From positions 1-64,000 of the forward strand of contig NZ_CALVGT010000017.1 in the NCBI RefSeq assembly GCF_944327175.1: a DNA stretch of 64,000 bases, in the 5' to 3' direction. Of the stretch, positions 44,348-53,872 are shown piece after piece (position 1 is the first letter of the stretch; the number at the start of each line of letters is the position of its first letter). A model generated the notes under the pieces. It saw only the letters and a list, made by a program, of their open reading frames with translations, was not told where the DNA came from and ran no database searches. The DNA is from an uncultured Lactobacillus sp. GTDB lineage: Bacteria > Bacillota > Bacilli > Lactobacillales > Lactobacillaceae. The position numbers and the translations under genes are program-made.

Positions 44348-45241
44348 TTATTCCTCGCCAATGATGCGGACTTCTGTCTGCAAAGCAATCCCGTCTTTTT
44401 CCTTGATCGTCTTTTGAATATAGTGGATCAAATTGAGGTAGTCAGTTGCCGTGGCCTCGCCCTTGTTGACGATAAAGCCGGCATGCTTGGTTGACACCTG
44501 GGCCCCGCCGATCTGCTTGCCCTGCAGGCCGGCCTTGATGATCATCGGGCCGACAAAGTGGCCGGTCGGCCGCTTGAAGACAGAACCGCAGGACGGGTAT
44601 TCCAGGGGCTGCTTGTAGCTTCTAAGAGCGTTCAAGTAGTTCATCTGGTCCAAGATAGTTGCCTTATCGCCGGCCTTTAAGGCAAAAGTTGCCTCGATGA
44701 CGATCTCATCATTTTCCTGCAAAAGGGAGTGCCGGTAGGAAAAATGCAGGTCCGCGTTCGTGTAAGTCTTGACCTCACCGTCTCTGGTGACGACCGTGGC
44801 GCTTTCCAGGCAGTCCTTGGTTTCACCGCCGTAAGCCCCGGCATTCATGAAAACCGCCCCACCGACTGAGCCGGGAATGCCCGCGGCAAATTCCAGGCCG
44901 GACAGGCCGGCTTCCCCAGCGGCGAAAGAAGTATCGATGATTCTGGCACCGGCTTGGGCGTACACCTTGTCAGTTTCAACCTTGATCTCTTTCATTTCCG
45001 TTAAAATGATCACCAGGCCCTTGATCCCCCTGTCACGGATGATCAAGTTGGACGCGTTGCCGATCACCGTAACCGGCAGCTGTTCTTCCCTGGCCGCGGC
45101 CAAGAGTTCTTTTAATTCTGCCAAATTCTTGGGAAAAGCCAGGTATTCTGCCGGTCCCCCGGTTTGGGTAAAAGTATAGTGGCTCAAAGGAATGTTTTCT
45201 TGCAAATCCAGTCCTTGCGCTTTTAAGTCATACAGATTCAA
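44348..45241 (-). CDS. murB: UDP-N-acetylenolpyruvoylglucosamine reductase
   Basis: 297 residues, type II MurB. The FAD-binding segments VIGNASNLIIRDRG and GAYGGE, and the catalytic-serine loop YPSCGSVFKRP near residue 225, are intact. It makes UDP-MurNAc for peptidoglycan using NADPH. It is first of the run murB-potABCD-cdaA-cdaR-glmM. Confidence 0.96.
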   Translation of the reverse strand: MNLYDLKAQGLDLQENIPLSHYTFTQTGGPAEYLAFPKNLAELKELLAAAREEQLPVTVIGNASNLIIRDRGIKGLVIILTEMKEIKVETDKVYAQAGARIIDTSFAAGEAGLSGLEFAAGIPGSVGGAVFMNAGAYGGETKDCLESATVVTRDGEVKTYTNADLHFSYRHSLLQENDEIVIEATFALKAGDKATILDQMNYLNALRSYKQPLEYPSCGSVFKRPTGHFVGPMIIKAGLQGKQIGGAQVSTKHAGFIVNKGEATATDYLNLIHYIQKTIKEKDGIALQTEVRIIGEE

Positions 45242-45362
45242 TTAAAATTGCCTCCTCTAAATCTTCCTTTTGATATTTTACCGCATTCACGCTATGTTAT
45301 ACTAGCTTGGACCAAGTTTGCTTGGCTTAATTTAACTTACGCGCAAACGGAGGCTTTTACAA

Positions 45363-45899
45363 ATGATGAATTTCGTCGCCATGGACTTTGAAACTGCCAA
45401 CCAGCACCCAGCCAGCGCCTGCTCTTTGGCCCTGGTTTTAGTGCGGGAGAGTATGATTATTGACCGCTTCTACACGGTTATCAATCCCCAGATGGCTTTT
45501 GACGCCCGGCAGGTCAAGGTCCACGACATTACGGCTGAAGACGTGGCGGGAGCTCCGACTATGGCCGAGGTCTGGCCCAAGATCCAGCCCCTTTTTCAGC
45601 CAGGGATGCTGGTGGCGGCCCACAATGCCCGCTTTGACTGCAATGTAATGAAGCAGTCCCTGGCCCGCTACGGGATTGCCGAGCCCCACTACCTGGTTTT
45701 AGACAGCCTCAAGGTCAGCCGGGAACTGGAGCCGGGCCTGGAAAACTACCAGCTCAACACTGTTTCTGACCTTTTGGGCGTGGAGCTTTGGCACCACCAT
45801 AACGCCTTAAGCGACAGCGAAGCCTGCGCCGGCATCCTCTTAAAAGAAGAGGAAAAGCAGGGCTGTGAGCTTTTGAAAAAATTTGTCTACCAAGTCTAG
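45363..45899 (+). CDS. DEDD 3'-5' exonuclease (DnaQ-like)
   Basis: 178 residues. ExoI DFETAN, ExoII HNARFDCNV and ExoIII HNALSDSEA supply the four acidic ligands (DEDDh type). It is the right size for a stand-alone epsilon-like exonuclease of the DnaQ/PolC-domain family; it could proofread or act on RNA ends. GGAGG lies upstream of ATG 45363 (45366 is an alternative). It is divergent from murB. Confidence 0.85.
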   Translation: MMNFVAMDFETANQHPASACSLALVLVRESMIIDRFYTVINPQMAFDARQVKVHDITAEDVAGAPTMAEVWPKIQPLFQPGMLVAAHNARFDCNVMKQSLARYGIAEPHYLVLDSLKVSRELEPGLENYQLNTVSDLLGVELWHHHNALSDSEACAGILLKEEEKQGCELLKKFVYQV

Positions 45900-45902
45900 G
45901 CA

Positions 45903-45937
45903 AAAAAATGGATCAGCAGGCAGCTGGTCCATTTTTT
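45903..45937. terminator. Bidirectional terminator
   Basis: Arms about 45903-45917 and 45923-45937 (AAATGGATCAGC with GCTGGTCCATTT), A and T tracts on both sides, between convergent exonuclease and tsaE genes. Confidence 0.88.
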
Positions 45938-45952
45938 CTTTAGTTCTTACTT

Positions 45953-46441
45953 TTATTTCTGCTTTTCCTGGTAAAGGCGGCAGGCTTCTTCTGCCCAAGC
46001 AGCCGCTCTTTGCCCGTGCGGGACAAGCGCAACTAAACGCTTGGTTGAATCCCAGGAGTCGTCGACCCGGGTCAAAACCAGCTCTAAGAAGTCACTGGGC
46101 AGGTCAGCCTGGATCACCTGGGGCCATTCGATGATGACCACCCCTTCTTCAGCCAGGTAGTCATTTAAGTCGATTGAAGCCAGGTCATCGCCTTCCAGCC
46201 GGTAAAAGTCCATGTGAAAAAGAGGCAGCTTCCCTTCCCGGTATTCCCGGACCAGGGTAAAAGTCGGGCTCTTAACTGGCCGCTTGATCCCCAGGGCCCG
46301 GCCGAAGCCCTGGGTCATCGTGGTCTTGCCGGCTCCCAGGTCCCCTTTTAAGAGCAAAAGGTCATGGGGCTGGGCGCTTTGGGCCAGGGCCGCGCCAAAG
46401 GCCTGCATGTCAGCAGCGGAATTAATTGCTAATTCTGTCAT
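45953..46441 (-). CDS. tsaE: tRNA t6A biosynthesis ATPase TsaE
   Basis: 162 residues. Walker A GDLGAGKTTMTQG near residue 36 and the acidic segment FHMDFYRLEGDDL are family marks. TsaE works with TsaB and TsaD to make threonylcarbamoyl-adenosine at position 37 of ANN-decoding tRNAs. It is last of ung-pta-tsaE, an order common in lactobacilli. Confidence 0.94.
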   Translation of the reverse strand: MTELAINSAADMQAFGAALAQSAQPHDLLLLKGDLGAGKTTMTQGFGRALGIKRPVKSPTFTLVREYREGKLPLFHMDFYRLEGDDLASIDLNDYLAEEGVVIIEWPQVIQADLPSDFLELVLTRVDDSWDSTKRLVALVPHGQRAAAWAEEACRLYQEKQK

Positions 46442-46451
46442 CTCTTGCTTT

Positions 46452-47441
46452 TTATCCTTCCATAACAGCTTGAGCAGCCGTCAAAATTCCGATCTTGTAG
46501 ACGTCATCAGCGCTGCAGCCCCGGGAGAGGTCGTTGACCGGCTTGGCAATCCCCTGCAAAACCGGTCCGATGGCCGTAAAGTTGCCCAGGCGCTGGGTAA
46601 TCTTGTAAGCAATGTTACCTGACTGCAGTTCAGGGAAGATGAAAACATTGGCCTTACCGCCTACGGCTGAACCAGGTGCCTTAAGTTTAGCAACTGCCGG
46701 CACGAAGGCCGCGTCAAATTGCAAATCACCGTCAGCAGGGATGTCCGGATACTTTTCCTTAAACATTTTCGCCGCTTCTGCCACCTTGTCTACCTGCGGG
46801 CCCTTGGCTGAGCCATGGCTTGAGAAGCTGAGGAAGGCCACCTTTGGGTCAATCCCGATCATCTTGGCCGTAGCTGCTGACTGGGCCGCGAATTCCACCA
46901 GCTGGTCGCTGGTCGGGTCGATGGAAATCGCGCAGTCAGCAAAGACATACTTTTCTTCCCCTCTTTCCATGATGAAGGAACCGGAAATCCGGTGCATCCC
47001 CGGCTTGGTCTTCAAAATGAAGAGGGCTGGCCGGACCGTGTCGGCCGTTGAGTGAGCCGCCCCGGACACCATCCCGTCGGCCTGGCCGGTGTAAACCAGC
47101 ATGGTCCCGTAGAAGTTGGCATCGTGCATGGCGGCTTCAGCTTCTTCCATGGTCTGGAAGTGTTTGCCCCCGGCCATCCGGTCGTGGAACTTTTCCACCA
47201 TCTGGTCAAAGTCCGAGCTGTTTTGGTAGTCAACGATTTCGATCCCAGTCATGTCCAGTCCTTCTTTTTCAGCCAGGGCCAGGACCTGGTCCTTTTGCCC
47301 CAAGACGATCGGTTCCACCAAGTCATCTTGCTTTAAGCGGCTGACCGCCGTCAAAATCCGCGGGTCCTCCCCTTCCGGGAAAACGATCCGCTGCTTGTCC
47401 TTTCGCTTAATCAATTGCTTTAATTGTTCAAAAACTTCCAT
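46452..47441 (-). CDS. pta: Phosphate acetyltransferase
   Basis: 329 residues from ATG 47441, with GAGGAG upstream; the open frame to 47495 runs back into ung. The N-terminal RIVFPEGEDPRIL, and the C-terminal ANVFIFPELQSGNIAYK and GPVLQGIAKPVNDLSRG are standard. It interconverts acetyl-CoA and acetyl phosphate, feeding AckA. It overlaps no other gene but is 19 bases after ung. Confidence 0.97.
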   Translation of the reverse strand: MEVFEQLKQLIKRKDKQRIVFPEGEDPRILTAVSRLKQDDLVEPIVLGQKDQVLALAEKEGLDMTGIEIVDYQNSSDFDQMVEKFHDRMAGGKHFQTMEEAEAAMHDANFYGTMLVYTGQADGMVSGAAHSTADTVRPALFILKTKPGMHRISGSFIMERGEEKYVFADCAISIDPTSDQLVEFAAQSAATAKMIGIDPKVAFLSFSSHGSAKGPQVDKVAEAAKMFKEKYPDIPADGDLQFDAAFVPAVAKLKAPGSAVGGKANVFIFPELQSGNIAYKITQRLGNFTAIGPVLQGIAKPVNDLSRGCSADDVYKIGILTAAQAVMEG

Positions 47442-47460
47442 CAATAATCTCCTCAAAAAA

Positions 47461-48144
47461 TCATGCTTCCGGGTCAGGCGGCAATTGCCAGTCAACCGGA
47501 GTCAAGCCAAATTCCTTTAGGGCCACGTTGCATCTTGAAAATGGCCGGGAGCCGAAGAAGCCGCGGTTAGCCGAAAAAGGACTGGGGTGGGCGGATTTGA
47601 TAATGACGTTCTTTTCCTGGTCGATCAAGGGAATCTTGTTTTGGGCAAAACGGCCCCACAGGATAAAGACCACTTGCCCCCGCTCACTCAAGGCCTTGAT
47701 GGCGGCGTCTGTCACCATTTCCCAGCCCTTGCCCTGGTGGCCGTTAGCCTGGCCGTAGGGCACGGTTAAAACGGCATTGAGCAAGAGGACGCCCTGGTCG
47801 GCCCAGCGCTTAAGATAGCCGTGGTTGACCGGCTGAGCCCCGACATCGTCATAGAGCTCCTTATAGATATTGCGCAAAGACGGCGGCAGGGGCGTGCCCG
47901 GCATGACAGAAAAACTCATGCCGTTAGCCTGGCTGGGATTGTGGTAGGGGTCCTGGCCCAAGATGACAACCTTGGTGTCTTTAAAAGGGGTCAGCTTGAA
48001 GGCCGTAAAGATATGGTACATGTCCGGGTAGATCTGCCTAGTCTGGTATTCTTTTTTCAAAAAATCATGCAGCGTGTGATATTCATCACTTTCAAAAACC
48101 GGGGCAAGCACCTGGTCCCAATCATTTCCAATAAAATGTTTCAT
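47461..48144 (-). CDS. ung: Uracil-DNA glycosylase
   Basis: 227 residues. GQDPYHNP with the catalytic Asp near residue 65, [11 protein letters not shown], and [13 protein letters not shown] (the DNA-intercalating Leu/His loop) are intact. It removes uracil from DNA at the start of base excision repair. First of the ung-pta-tsaE unit. Confidence 0.97.
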   Translation of the reverse strand: MKHFIGNDWDQVLAPVFESDEYHTLHDFLKKEYQTRQIYPDMYHIFTAFKLTPFKDTKVVILGQDPYHNPSQANGMSFSVMPGTPLPPSLRNIYKELYDDVGAQPVNHGYLKRWADQGVLLLNAVLTVPYGQANGHQGKGWEMVTDAAIKALSERGQVVFILWGRFAQNKIPLIDQEKNVIIKSAHPSPFSANRGFFGSRPFSRCNVALKEFGLTPVDWQLPPDPEA

Positions 48145-48305
48145 CTATAATTCACCTTAGTCAATCTTACCATGATTGCCCCTTGATTTAAAGAAACTAG
48201 TGAAATAATTCACGACAACTTTTTTCAAATAAAGAAATGCTTTGCAGTAATCAAACTTTCTCCTTTATGTTATTATGAAATCGATAACAACAAGGAGGAA
48301 ATAAC

Positions 48306-49190
48306 ATGATTAAACTGATTGCCTGTGACTTGGACGGGACCCTGCTGAACTCTTCTATGGAAATTTCTGACACCAATGTTCAAGCCATTAAACGCGCCCA
48401 AGAAAACGGCATCGAATTCATGGTGGCCAGCGGCCGGGCACCCCATGAATCCCAGCCAATACTTAAAGAATACGGGATCGACTGCGGCTTTATCAACTTA
48501 AACGGGGGTCTGGTCTTTGACACGGCCGGCAACTTGATCGTCAAGAATCCCTTGAAGCTGGAAACGGCCAAGAAGATCTGCCGCCTGCTCAAGAAGGAAG
48601 GCTTTTACTTCGAACTGGTTACCAGCAACCACGTCTACTCAGAAGACTTGAGCCAGCGGATTACCAACGTGGCCCACTTAATGGTGGAACTGAACCCAAT
48701 GCTGACCTTCAAGGAGGCTGTTTTGGTTTCAGCCAGCAAGCCGGCCATCGTCAGCATCCAGCAAGTGCCAAGCTACGAAGACTTGATGGATGAGCCAGGC
48801 ACGGAAGTAATGAAGATTTTAGTCTTCGACTCCCGGGGCCAGTACGCCTTCACCAACGTCATCAAGAAAATCAAAGAGATTGACAAGCTTTCGATCACTT
48901 CCAGCGCAGCCGATAACATTGAAATCAACGCTGCTGGCGCGCAAAAGGGCCAGTCCCTGCTGGACTACGCGGCGGCCAAGGGCATCCAGCGCGAAGAAAT
49001 CGCAGCTATCGGCGACAACTTGAACGACGAAAGCATGATTCAGGCTGCTGGCACCGGCGTAGCCATGGGCAATGCCGTTCCGCAGATCAAGACGATTGCC
49101 AGCTTCGTCACCAAGAGCAACAATGAAGACGGGGTAGCCTGGGCTATCAACAAGATCATTGCTGACAACCAAAAAGAGCAGGGCCAATGA
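48306..49190 (+). CDS. Cof-type HAD-superfamily phosphatase
   Basis: 294 residues. DLDGTLLNSS, VASGRAP, and GDNLNDESMI supply HAD motifs I, II and IV. It has a C2b cap and is expected to be a small-molecule (sugar or cofactor phosphate) phosphatase. AAGGAGG precedes ATG 48306. The stop overlaps the start of the next gene (ATGA), so the two are coupled. Confidence 0.92.
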   Translation: MIKLIACDLDGTLLNSSMEISDTNVQAIKRAQENGIEFMVASGRAPHESQPILKEYGIDCGFINLNGGLVFDTAGNLIVKNPLKLETAKKICRLLKKEGFYFELVTSNHVYSEDLSQRITNVAHLMVELNPMLTFKEAVLVSASKPAIVSIQQVPSYEDLMDEPGTEVMKILVFDSRGQYAFTNVIKKIKEIDKLSITSSAADNIEINAAGAQKGQSLLDYAAAKGIQREEIAAIGDNLNDESMIQAAGTGVAMGNAVPQIKTIASFVTKSNNEDGVAWAINKIIADNQKEQGQ

Positions 49191-49756
49191 TTTACACCCT
49201 CTACCTGACCCAGGAAGGCCGCACGGGCCAGATTCCGATCACCGATGAGGAAGGCAAGCCTTTTGGCTCTATCCGCGGCCGGCTGGACAATCCAAACCAC
49301 ACTCTTTACCTGCTGGACACCAGCGGCAATGAAATTGGCCGTCTGTTTAGCGACGGAACGGGCTTGATTGCCTCTTATACCCTGGATGTGATTCACCACT
49401 CCCTGGTCCACGTCAAGAAGGTCAACAGCCGCCAGACCAACCTGTTCTACATCACCCGGCTCAACTACTGGGTCAATGGCAGCGTCAAGCAAGGCAGCTA
49501 CTCCTTCCGCGGCGGCTTTAAGAAGGTTGCTTCCGTTGACACTGTCGTTGCCGACAAGGGGATTAGCTTGACCTGCCAGATCAGTCGGGAGGAAGATACC
49601 CCCTTTATTTTGCTGATCGCGGTCCTCTTTACCCAGTGGCACGTCACCCCGCTTGATCTGCCGGACCTTTTTCCAAATATCAACCGACGGGCAACCAGCA
49701 CGGCCAGCTTCTTTAAACTTCTTTTATCATGTGGTCGTAAACGCGGTCACCAATAG
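49187..49756 (+). CDS. LURP-one-like beta-barrel protein of unknown function
   Basis: 189 residues. A series of short beta strands (RTGQIPITDEEGKPFGSIRG and LYLLDTSGNEIGRLFSD among them) suggests a tubby/LURP-one-like barrel, ending in a hydrophobic helix (FILLIAVLFTQWHV). It is translationally coupled to the HAD gene. Its 3' end runs 44 bases into the convergent GNAT gene, so the last ~14 residues (LLLSCGRKRGHQ) are encoded opposite another gene and may not be original. No function is assigned. Confidence 0.6.
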   Translation: MIYTLYLTQEGRTGQIPITDEEGKPFGSIRGRLDNPNHTLYLLDTSGNEIGRLFSDGTGLIASYTLDVIHHSLVHVKKVNSRQTNLFYITRLNYWVNGSVKQGSYSFRGGFKKVASVDTVVADKGISLTCQISREEDTPFILLIAVLFTQWHVTPLDLPDLFPNINRRATSTASFFKLLLSCGRKRGHQ

Positions 49757-50279
49757 TCATCGAATTAGTCGTTTTGAAACCCTTGCGCAAGTATAACTGC
49801 TGTGCGCGAGGGTTTTCTAGATCCACGTTCAAGCTGACCTTCTTGTAGCCATGCTTCTTGGCCAGTTTCGGGGCCAGTTCCATTAAGCGGCTGGCAATTC
49901 CCTTCCCCCAGTCCCGCGGGGAGACGGCTAAGGCATCGATATACCATTCCCCCTTTTGAGCTTCCTTATCGGTGAAGATATCAGTTGTCATCGGCAGACC
50001 AACCTTGGCCATCTCTTTTCTGAGGACCACGTCAATAATCCCCTGGGCCTTGTCCGGATACATACAGATCATCCCCCGGACCCGGTCATTTTCGTCGGTC
50101 TCGACCCAGATCCGGTTGTAGGAATAGCGGTAGTTTTCTGAGATGAAGCCCAGCCGCATCAAGTCGTAGAACTGGCTCTCCGGCAGGCGGTTGATGGTAT
50201 CCATATCCATCTCGTCAAAAATCTGCTTTAAAATCGGGTAAACTGCTTCAAAGTCGCTCTTTCTTGCCTTGCGAATCAT
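49713..50279 (-). CDS. GNAT-family N-acetyltransferase
   Basis: 188 residues. Acetyl-CoA motif A is LAVSPRDWGKGIASRLM near residue 120, and motif B is NPRAQQLYLRKGF near 160. The substrate is unknown. AAAGGAG precedes ATG 50279. It lies downstream of the candidate ncRNA and its terminator, and may have its own promoter. Confidence 0.88.
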   Translation of the reverse strand: MIRKARKSDFEAVYPILKQIFDEMDMDTINRLPESQFYDLMRLGFISENYRYSYNRIWVETDENDRVRGMICMYPDKAQGIIDVVLRKEMAKVGLPMTTDIFTDKEAQKGEWYIDALAVSPRDWGKGIASRLMELAPKLAKKHGYKKVSLNVDLENPRAQQLYLRKGFKTTNSMTIGDRVYDHMIKEV

Positions 50280-50390
50280 ATTATCTTTTTCTCCTTTTTC
50301 TTGTTATTTTTCTATATAAATTGTTTTCTTACAATTCATGTTACTATAGTCAAGAGAAAAAAGACAATCTATCGCCTTTTCTTGGCAAAC

Positions 50391-50579
50391 AAAAAGTTCC
50401 TAACAGTTAATCTACTCACGTACTTAACCGTTAGGAACTTCTTCTATCTTCAATTGTCGACTGCATTTTATGGTGGTCTCAGTCCTTTCCCGAGCCTAAT
50501 TTAGTTATGCTCTGCGAATTTAAGCTAAACTTTCTGGTGGAATATCCTCCTTGAATATTAACTCTTTTCCTTTGTTTAC
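50391..50579 (-). ncRNA. Candidate small RNA or long leader RNA, ~190 nt
   Basis: A transcript is predicted from about 50579 down to the terminator at 50391-50440. No ORF with a start codon follows the exposed AAGGAGG near 50546-50552. Local hairpins are possible (for example GACTG with CAGTC). The terminator has 17-base arms with one mismatch (50394-50410 and 50424-50440) and a T-run. It is bounded, non-coding and well promoted, which suggests a real sRNA. It could instead be a conditional leader of the GNAT gene. It does not match SRP, RNase P or T-box signatures by eye; 6S has not been excluded. Confidence 0.55.
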
Positions 50580-50585
50580 ACTTAT

Positions 50586-50613
50586 ATAATACCATCTTTG
50601 TAAGCGTTGTCAA
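50586..50613 (-). promoter_or_regulatory. Strong promoter of the candidate ncRNA
   Basis: On the minus strand TTGACA (50608-50613), 16 bases, TATTAT (50586-50591), followed by an A/T-rich start region. It reads away from tpiA and toward the GNAT gene, and no coding sequence starts within 300 bases. Confidence 0.75.
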
Positions 50614-50690
50614 CCGATAGACTGAGATTTTTTAGAAAAAAGTTTTAAAAAGCAAAAGACAATAGAGAAGTAAAGAATACCGGATAAAAG

Positions 50691-50716
50691 AAAAACGCTC
50701 CCGAAGGAGCGTTTTT
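50691..50716 (-). terminator. Terminator of the pgk-tpiA unit
   Basis: AAAAACGCTCC with GGAGCGTTTTT (50691-50701, 50706-50716) and a CGAA loop: very stable. Confidence 0.92.
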
Positions 50717-50734
50717 TGATATGACAGTCAAAAA

Positions 50735-51493
50735 TTAGTCTTGGTAGTTTACCAAAGCCAGGTATGAGTCTGGTACCAATGATGCACCACCAACCAAGCC
50801 ACCGTCGATGTTTGGCTTAGCCATCAATTCCTTGACGTTGGCTGGCTTTACTGAACCGCCGTATTGGATGCGGACGTTTTCAGTAGTTTCTTCGTTGTAC
50901 AAGTCCTTAACAGTTTCCCGGATAGTCTTGCACATTTCTTCAGCTTGGTCGCTTGAAGCAGTCTTGCCAGTGCCGATCGCCCAGATTGGTTCGTAAGCGA
51001 TCACCATCTTGGAAACTTGTTCACTAGTCAAGCCTTCCAAGCCAGCCTTGATTTGGCTGACAACCCATTCGTTTTCCTTGCCGGCTTCACGGGTTTCCAG
51101 TGATTCACCGCAGCAAAGGATTGGAGTCAAGCCGTTGGCGAAGATAGCCTTGGCCTTCTTGTTGATTTCTTCATCAGTTTCGTGGAAATAGTCACGGCGT
51201 TCTGAGTGGCCGATGATGACGTATTGCACGCCCATTTCCTTCAAAACTGCTGGAGAAGTTTCACCAGTGAAGGCACCGGAGTTTTCCCAGTAGCAGTTTT
51301 CTGCACCGACGTGCAGGTTTGAGCCTTCGGCAGCCTTCAGCAAGGCGTCCAAGTCAACTGCTGGTGCACAAATCACTGATTCAACCTTTGATGGGTCTGG
51401 CAATTGGTCCTTAACAGCGTTTACGAACTCAACAGTTTCCTTTGGGTTCATGTTCAGCTTCCAGTTACCAGCAATAATTGGGGTACGTGACAT
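50735..51493 (-). CDS. tpiA: Triosephosphate isomerase
   Basis: 252 residues. [10 protein letters not shown], the signature [14 protein letters not shown] with catalytic Glu, and the electrophilic His in GHSERRDYF are present. Interconverts dihydroxyacetone phosphate and glyceraldehyde-3-phosphate. Third of the glycolytic run gap, pgk, tpiA; 18 bases follow pgk. Confidence 0.98.
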   Translation of the reverse strand: MSRTPIIAGNWKLNMNPKETVEFVNAVKDQLPDPSKVESVICAPAVDLDALLKAAEGSNLHVGAENCYWENSGAFTGETSPAVLKEMGVQYVIIGHSERRDYFHETDEEINKKAKAIFANGLTPILCCGESLETREAGKENEWVVSQIKAGLEGLTSEQVSKMVIAYEPIWAIGTGKTASSDQAEEMCKTIRETVKDLYNEETTENVRIQYGGSVKPANVKELMAKPNIDGGLVGGASLVPDSYLALVNYQD

Positions 51494-51511
51494 TTGAAAA
51501 ATCCTCCTAAA

Positions 51512-52723
51512 CTACTTATCTGAAACGCAAGCGATACCTGGCAATTCCTTACCTTCAAGGTATTCAAGAGATGCGCCACCACCAGTTGAGATGTGAGTCA
51601 ACTTAGGAGCGATCCCCAATTGCTTGGCAGCAGCAGTTGAGTCACCACCGCCGACGATAGTAGTAGCGTCTGGCAAGTCAGCCAAAGCACGGCCAACTTC
51701 CAAAGTACCCTTGGCGAAGTTTGGCATTTCGAAGACGCCCATTGGCCCGTTCCAAACAACAGTCTTGGCACCTTCAAGAGTCTTCTTGAAGAGTTCAACA
51801 GTCTTAGGACCGATGTCCAAGCCCATTTCGTTGTCTGGGATGTCTTGGCCAACAACTTCTGAAGCAGCATCGTTGTTGAATTCAGTTGCAGCAACGTTGT
51901 CGATTGGCAGAACCAGCTTGTCGCCAGCCTTTTCCAGCAATTCCTTGGCAAATTCAACCTTGTCGTCTTCAACCAGGGACTTGCCGATCTTGTGGCCTTG
52001 AGCCTTAAGGAAGGTATAAGCCATGCCACCACCGATGATGATGTGGTCAGCCTTTGGAATCAAGTTGGTGATAACGCCGATCTTATCAGAAACCTTAGCA
52101 CCGCCAAGAATAGTCACAAATGGGTGAACTGGGTTAGCAACAGCGTTGCCCAGGAACTTGATTTCCTTTTCAAGCAGGAAACCAGCAGCTGCAGGCTTGC
52201 CGGCAGCCTTCATGGCCGTAGCGATACCAACGTTTGAAGCGTGGCTTCTGTGAGCAGTACCGAAGGCGTCGTTTACGAAAACGTCACCCAATGATGCCCA
52301 GTATTCGCCCAGCTTCGGGTCGTTCTTTGATTCTCGCTTGCCGAAGTCGTTGTCGATGTCTTGGAAACGGGTGTTTTCCAAAACAACTAAGTCGCCGTCC
52401 TTCATGTTGTTGATGGCGTCTTCAACTTCCTTGCCTTCGTTTGAAGGTACGAAAGTTACAGGCTTTTCAAGCAATTCGCTCAAACGCTTGGCAACTGGAG
52501 CCAGGCTCAAGCTCTTCTTGTCTTCATCGCTCTTGATCCGGCCAAGGTGGGAAAGCAAGATAGCCTTGCCGCCGTTTTCGATGATGTACTTGATAGTTGG
52601 CAAAGCAGCTACGATACGGTTGTCGTCGCCGATAACGCCGTCCTTAATCGGCACGTTGAAGTCAACGCGAACCAAAACCTTCTTGTCCTTAACGTCTACG
52701 TCAGAAACAATCAATTTAGCCAT
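51512..52723 (-). CDS. pgk: Phosphoglycerate kinase
   Basis: 403 residues. [16 protein letters not shown] at the start, [12 protein letters not shown] and the C-terminal [13 protein letters not shown] nucleotide loop are intact. It makes ATP from 1,3-bisphosphoglycerate. An attenuating terminator lies between it and gap. Confidence 0.98.
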   Translation of the reverse strand: MAKLIVSDVDVKDKKVLVRVDFNVPIKDGVIGDDNRIVAALPTIKYIIENGGKAILLSHLGRIKSDEDKKSLSLAPVAKRLSELLEKPVTFVPSNEGKEVEDAINNMKDGDLVVLENTRFQDIDNDFGKRESKNDPKLGEYWASLGDVFVNDAFGTAHRSHASNVGIATAMKAAGKPAAAGFLLEKEIKFLGNAVANPVHPFVTILGGAKVSDKIGVITNLIPKADHIIIGGGMAYTFLKAQGHKIGKSLVEDDKVEFAKELLEKAGDKLVLPIDNVAATEFNNDAASEVVGQDIPDNEMGLDIGPKTVELFKKTLEGAKTVVWNGPMGVFEMPNFAKGTLEVGRALADLPDATTIVGGGDSTAAAKQLGIAPKLTHISTGGGASLEYLEGKELPGIACVSDK

Positions 52724-52751
52724 TGAAAAAATCTCCTATATTCATCGAAAA

Positions 52752-52782
52752 AAGGCGGAAGGAAGAAATTTCCCTCCGCCTT
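52752..52782 (-). terminator. Intercistronic terminator between gap and pgk
   Basis: AAGGCGGA (52752-52759) pairs with TCCGCCTT (52775-52782), extended inward with one mismatch; a T-run follows on the minus strand. It would reduce read-through from gap into pgk. Confidence 0.8.
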
Positions 52783-52818
52783 CTTTCACACTACTAATTC
52801 AATTTAGAGAACTTTAAA

Positions 52819-53835
52819 TTAAAGAGTAGCAAAGTGCAACAAAGTACGAACCATTTGGCAAGTGAATGAGTATTCGTTGTCGTACCAAGCAACAGTCTTA
52901 ACAAGTTGCTTGTCGCCTGCAGTGATAACTTGGGTTTGAGTTGGGTCGAAGATTGAACCAGCAGTCATGCCCAATACGTCAGTAGAAACGATTTGGTCTG
53001 CGTTGTAAGCAAATGATGGGCTTTCGTACTTCTTCATAGCTGCGTTAACTTCTTCAGCAGTTACCTTCTTGTCCAAGATAGTAACAAGTTCAGTTTCTGA
53101 ACCGTCCTTAACTGGGACACGTTGTGCGTGACCATCAAGCTTGCCGTTCAATTCTGGCAATACCAGGCCGATGGCCTTAGCAGCACCAGTTGAGTGAGGA
53201 ATGATGTTTTCAGCAGCGGCACGGGCGTTGCGGAAGTTGTTGCCTCTGTCAGGACCATCCAAAACCTTTTGAGTTGCAGTGTAAGCGTGGATAGTAGTCA
53301 TAGTACCAACTTCGATACCGAATTCCTTGTTCAAAGCGTTAGCCATTGGAGCAAGTGAGTTGGTAGTGCATGAACCAGCTGAAACGATAGTGTCGTCAGC
53401 AGTCAAAGTGTCTTGGTTTACTGAGTAAACGATAGTCTTCAAGTCGTTGCCGGCTGGAGCTGAGATCAAGACACGCTTTGCACCAGCGTCAAGGTGGGCT
53501 TGTGACTTAGCCTTGCTAGTGTAGAAACCAGTACATTCAAGAACGAAGTCAACGCCGTCGTTCTTAACCCAAGGAATGTTTTGAGCTTGTGGTTCAGCGT
53601 ATACGCGGTACTTCTTGCCGTCTACAACCAGTGAGTCTTCAGTAGCTGAAACTTCGTGGTCGAAAGTGCCGTGAGTTGAGTCATACTTCAACAGGTGAGC
53701 CAACATAGCTGGAGTAGTCAAGTCGTTGATAGCAACAACTTCGATGTCCTTGGTTTCTTCACCCAAGTCCATGATACGACGGAATGCCAAACGACCAATA
53801 CGGCCAAAACCGTTAATACCAATCTTAACTGTCAT
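52819..53835 (-). CDS. gap: Glyceraldehyde-3-phosphate dehydrogenase
   Basis: 338 residues from ATG 53835, with AAGGAGG upstream (53871 is in frame but has no site). The NAD-binding [12 protein letters not shown] and catalytic [12 protein letters not shown] with Cys at about 155 are present. Oxidises glyceraldehyde-3-phosphate with NAD. Encoded directly after cggR, which is expected to regulate it. Confidence 0.98.
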   Translation of the reverse strand: MTVKIGINGFGRIGRLAFRRIMDLGEETKDIEVVAINDLTTPAMLAHLLKYDSTHGTFDHEVSATEDSLVVDGKKYRVYAEPQAQNIPWVKNDGVDFVLECTGFYTSKAKSQAHLDAGAKRVLISAPAGNDLKTIVYSVNQDTLTADDTIVSAGSCTTNSLAPMANALNKEFGIEVGTMTTIHAYTATQKVLDGPDRGNNFRNARAAAENIIPHSTGAAKAIGLVLPELNGKLDGHAQRVPVKDGSETELVTILDKKVTAEEVNAAMKKYESPSFAYNADQIVSTDVLGMTAGSIFDPTQTQVITAGDKQLVKTVAWYDNEYSFTCQMVRTLLHFATL

Positions 53836-53872
53836 ATTCGAAAAGTCCTCCTTAAGAACTATAAACAACATT

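Noticed and set aside
50446..50560. T-box riboswitch or 4.5S RNA at the candidate ncRNA
   Set aside because: No T-box antiterminator consensus and no SRP apical loop sequence was found; left as an unnamed ncRNA.
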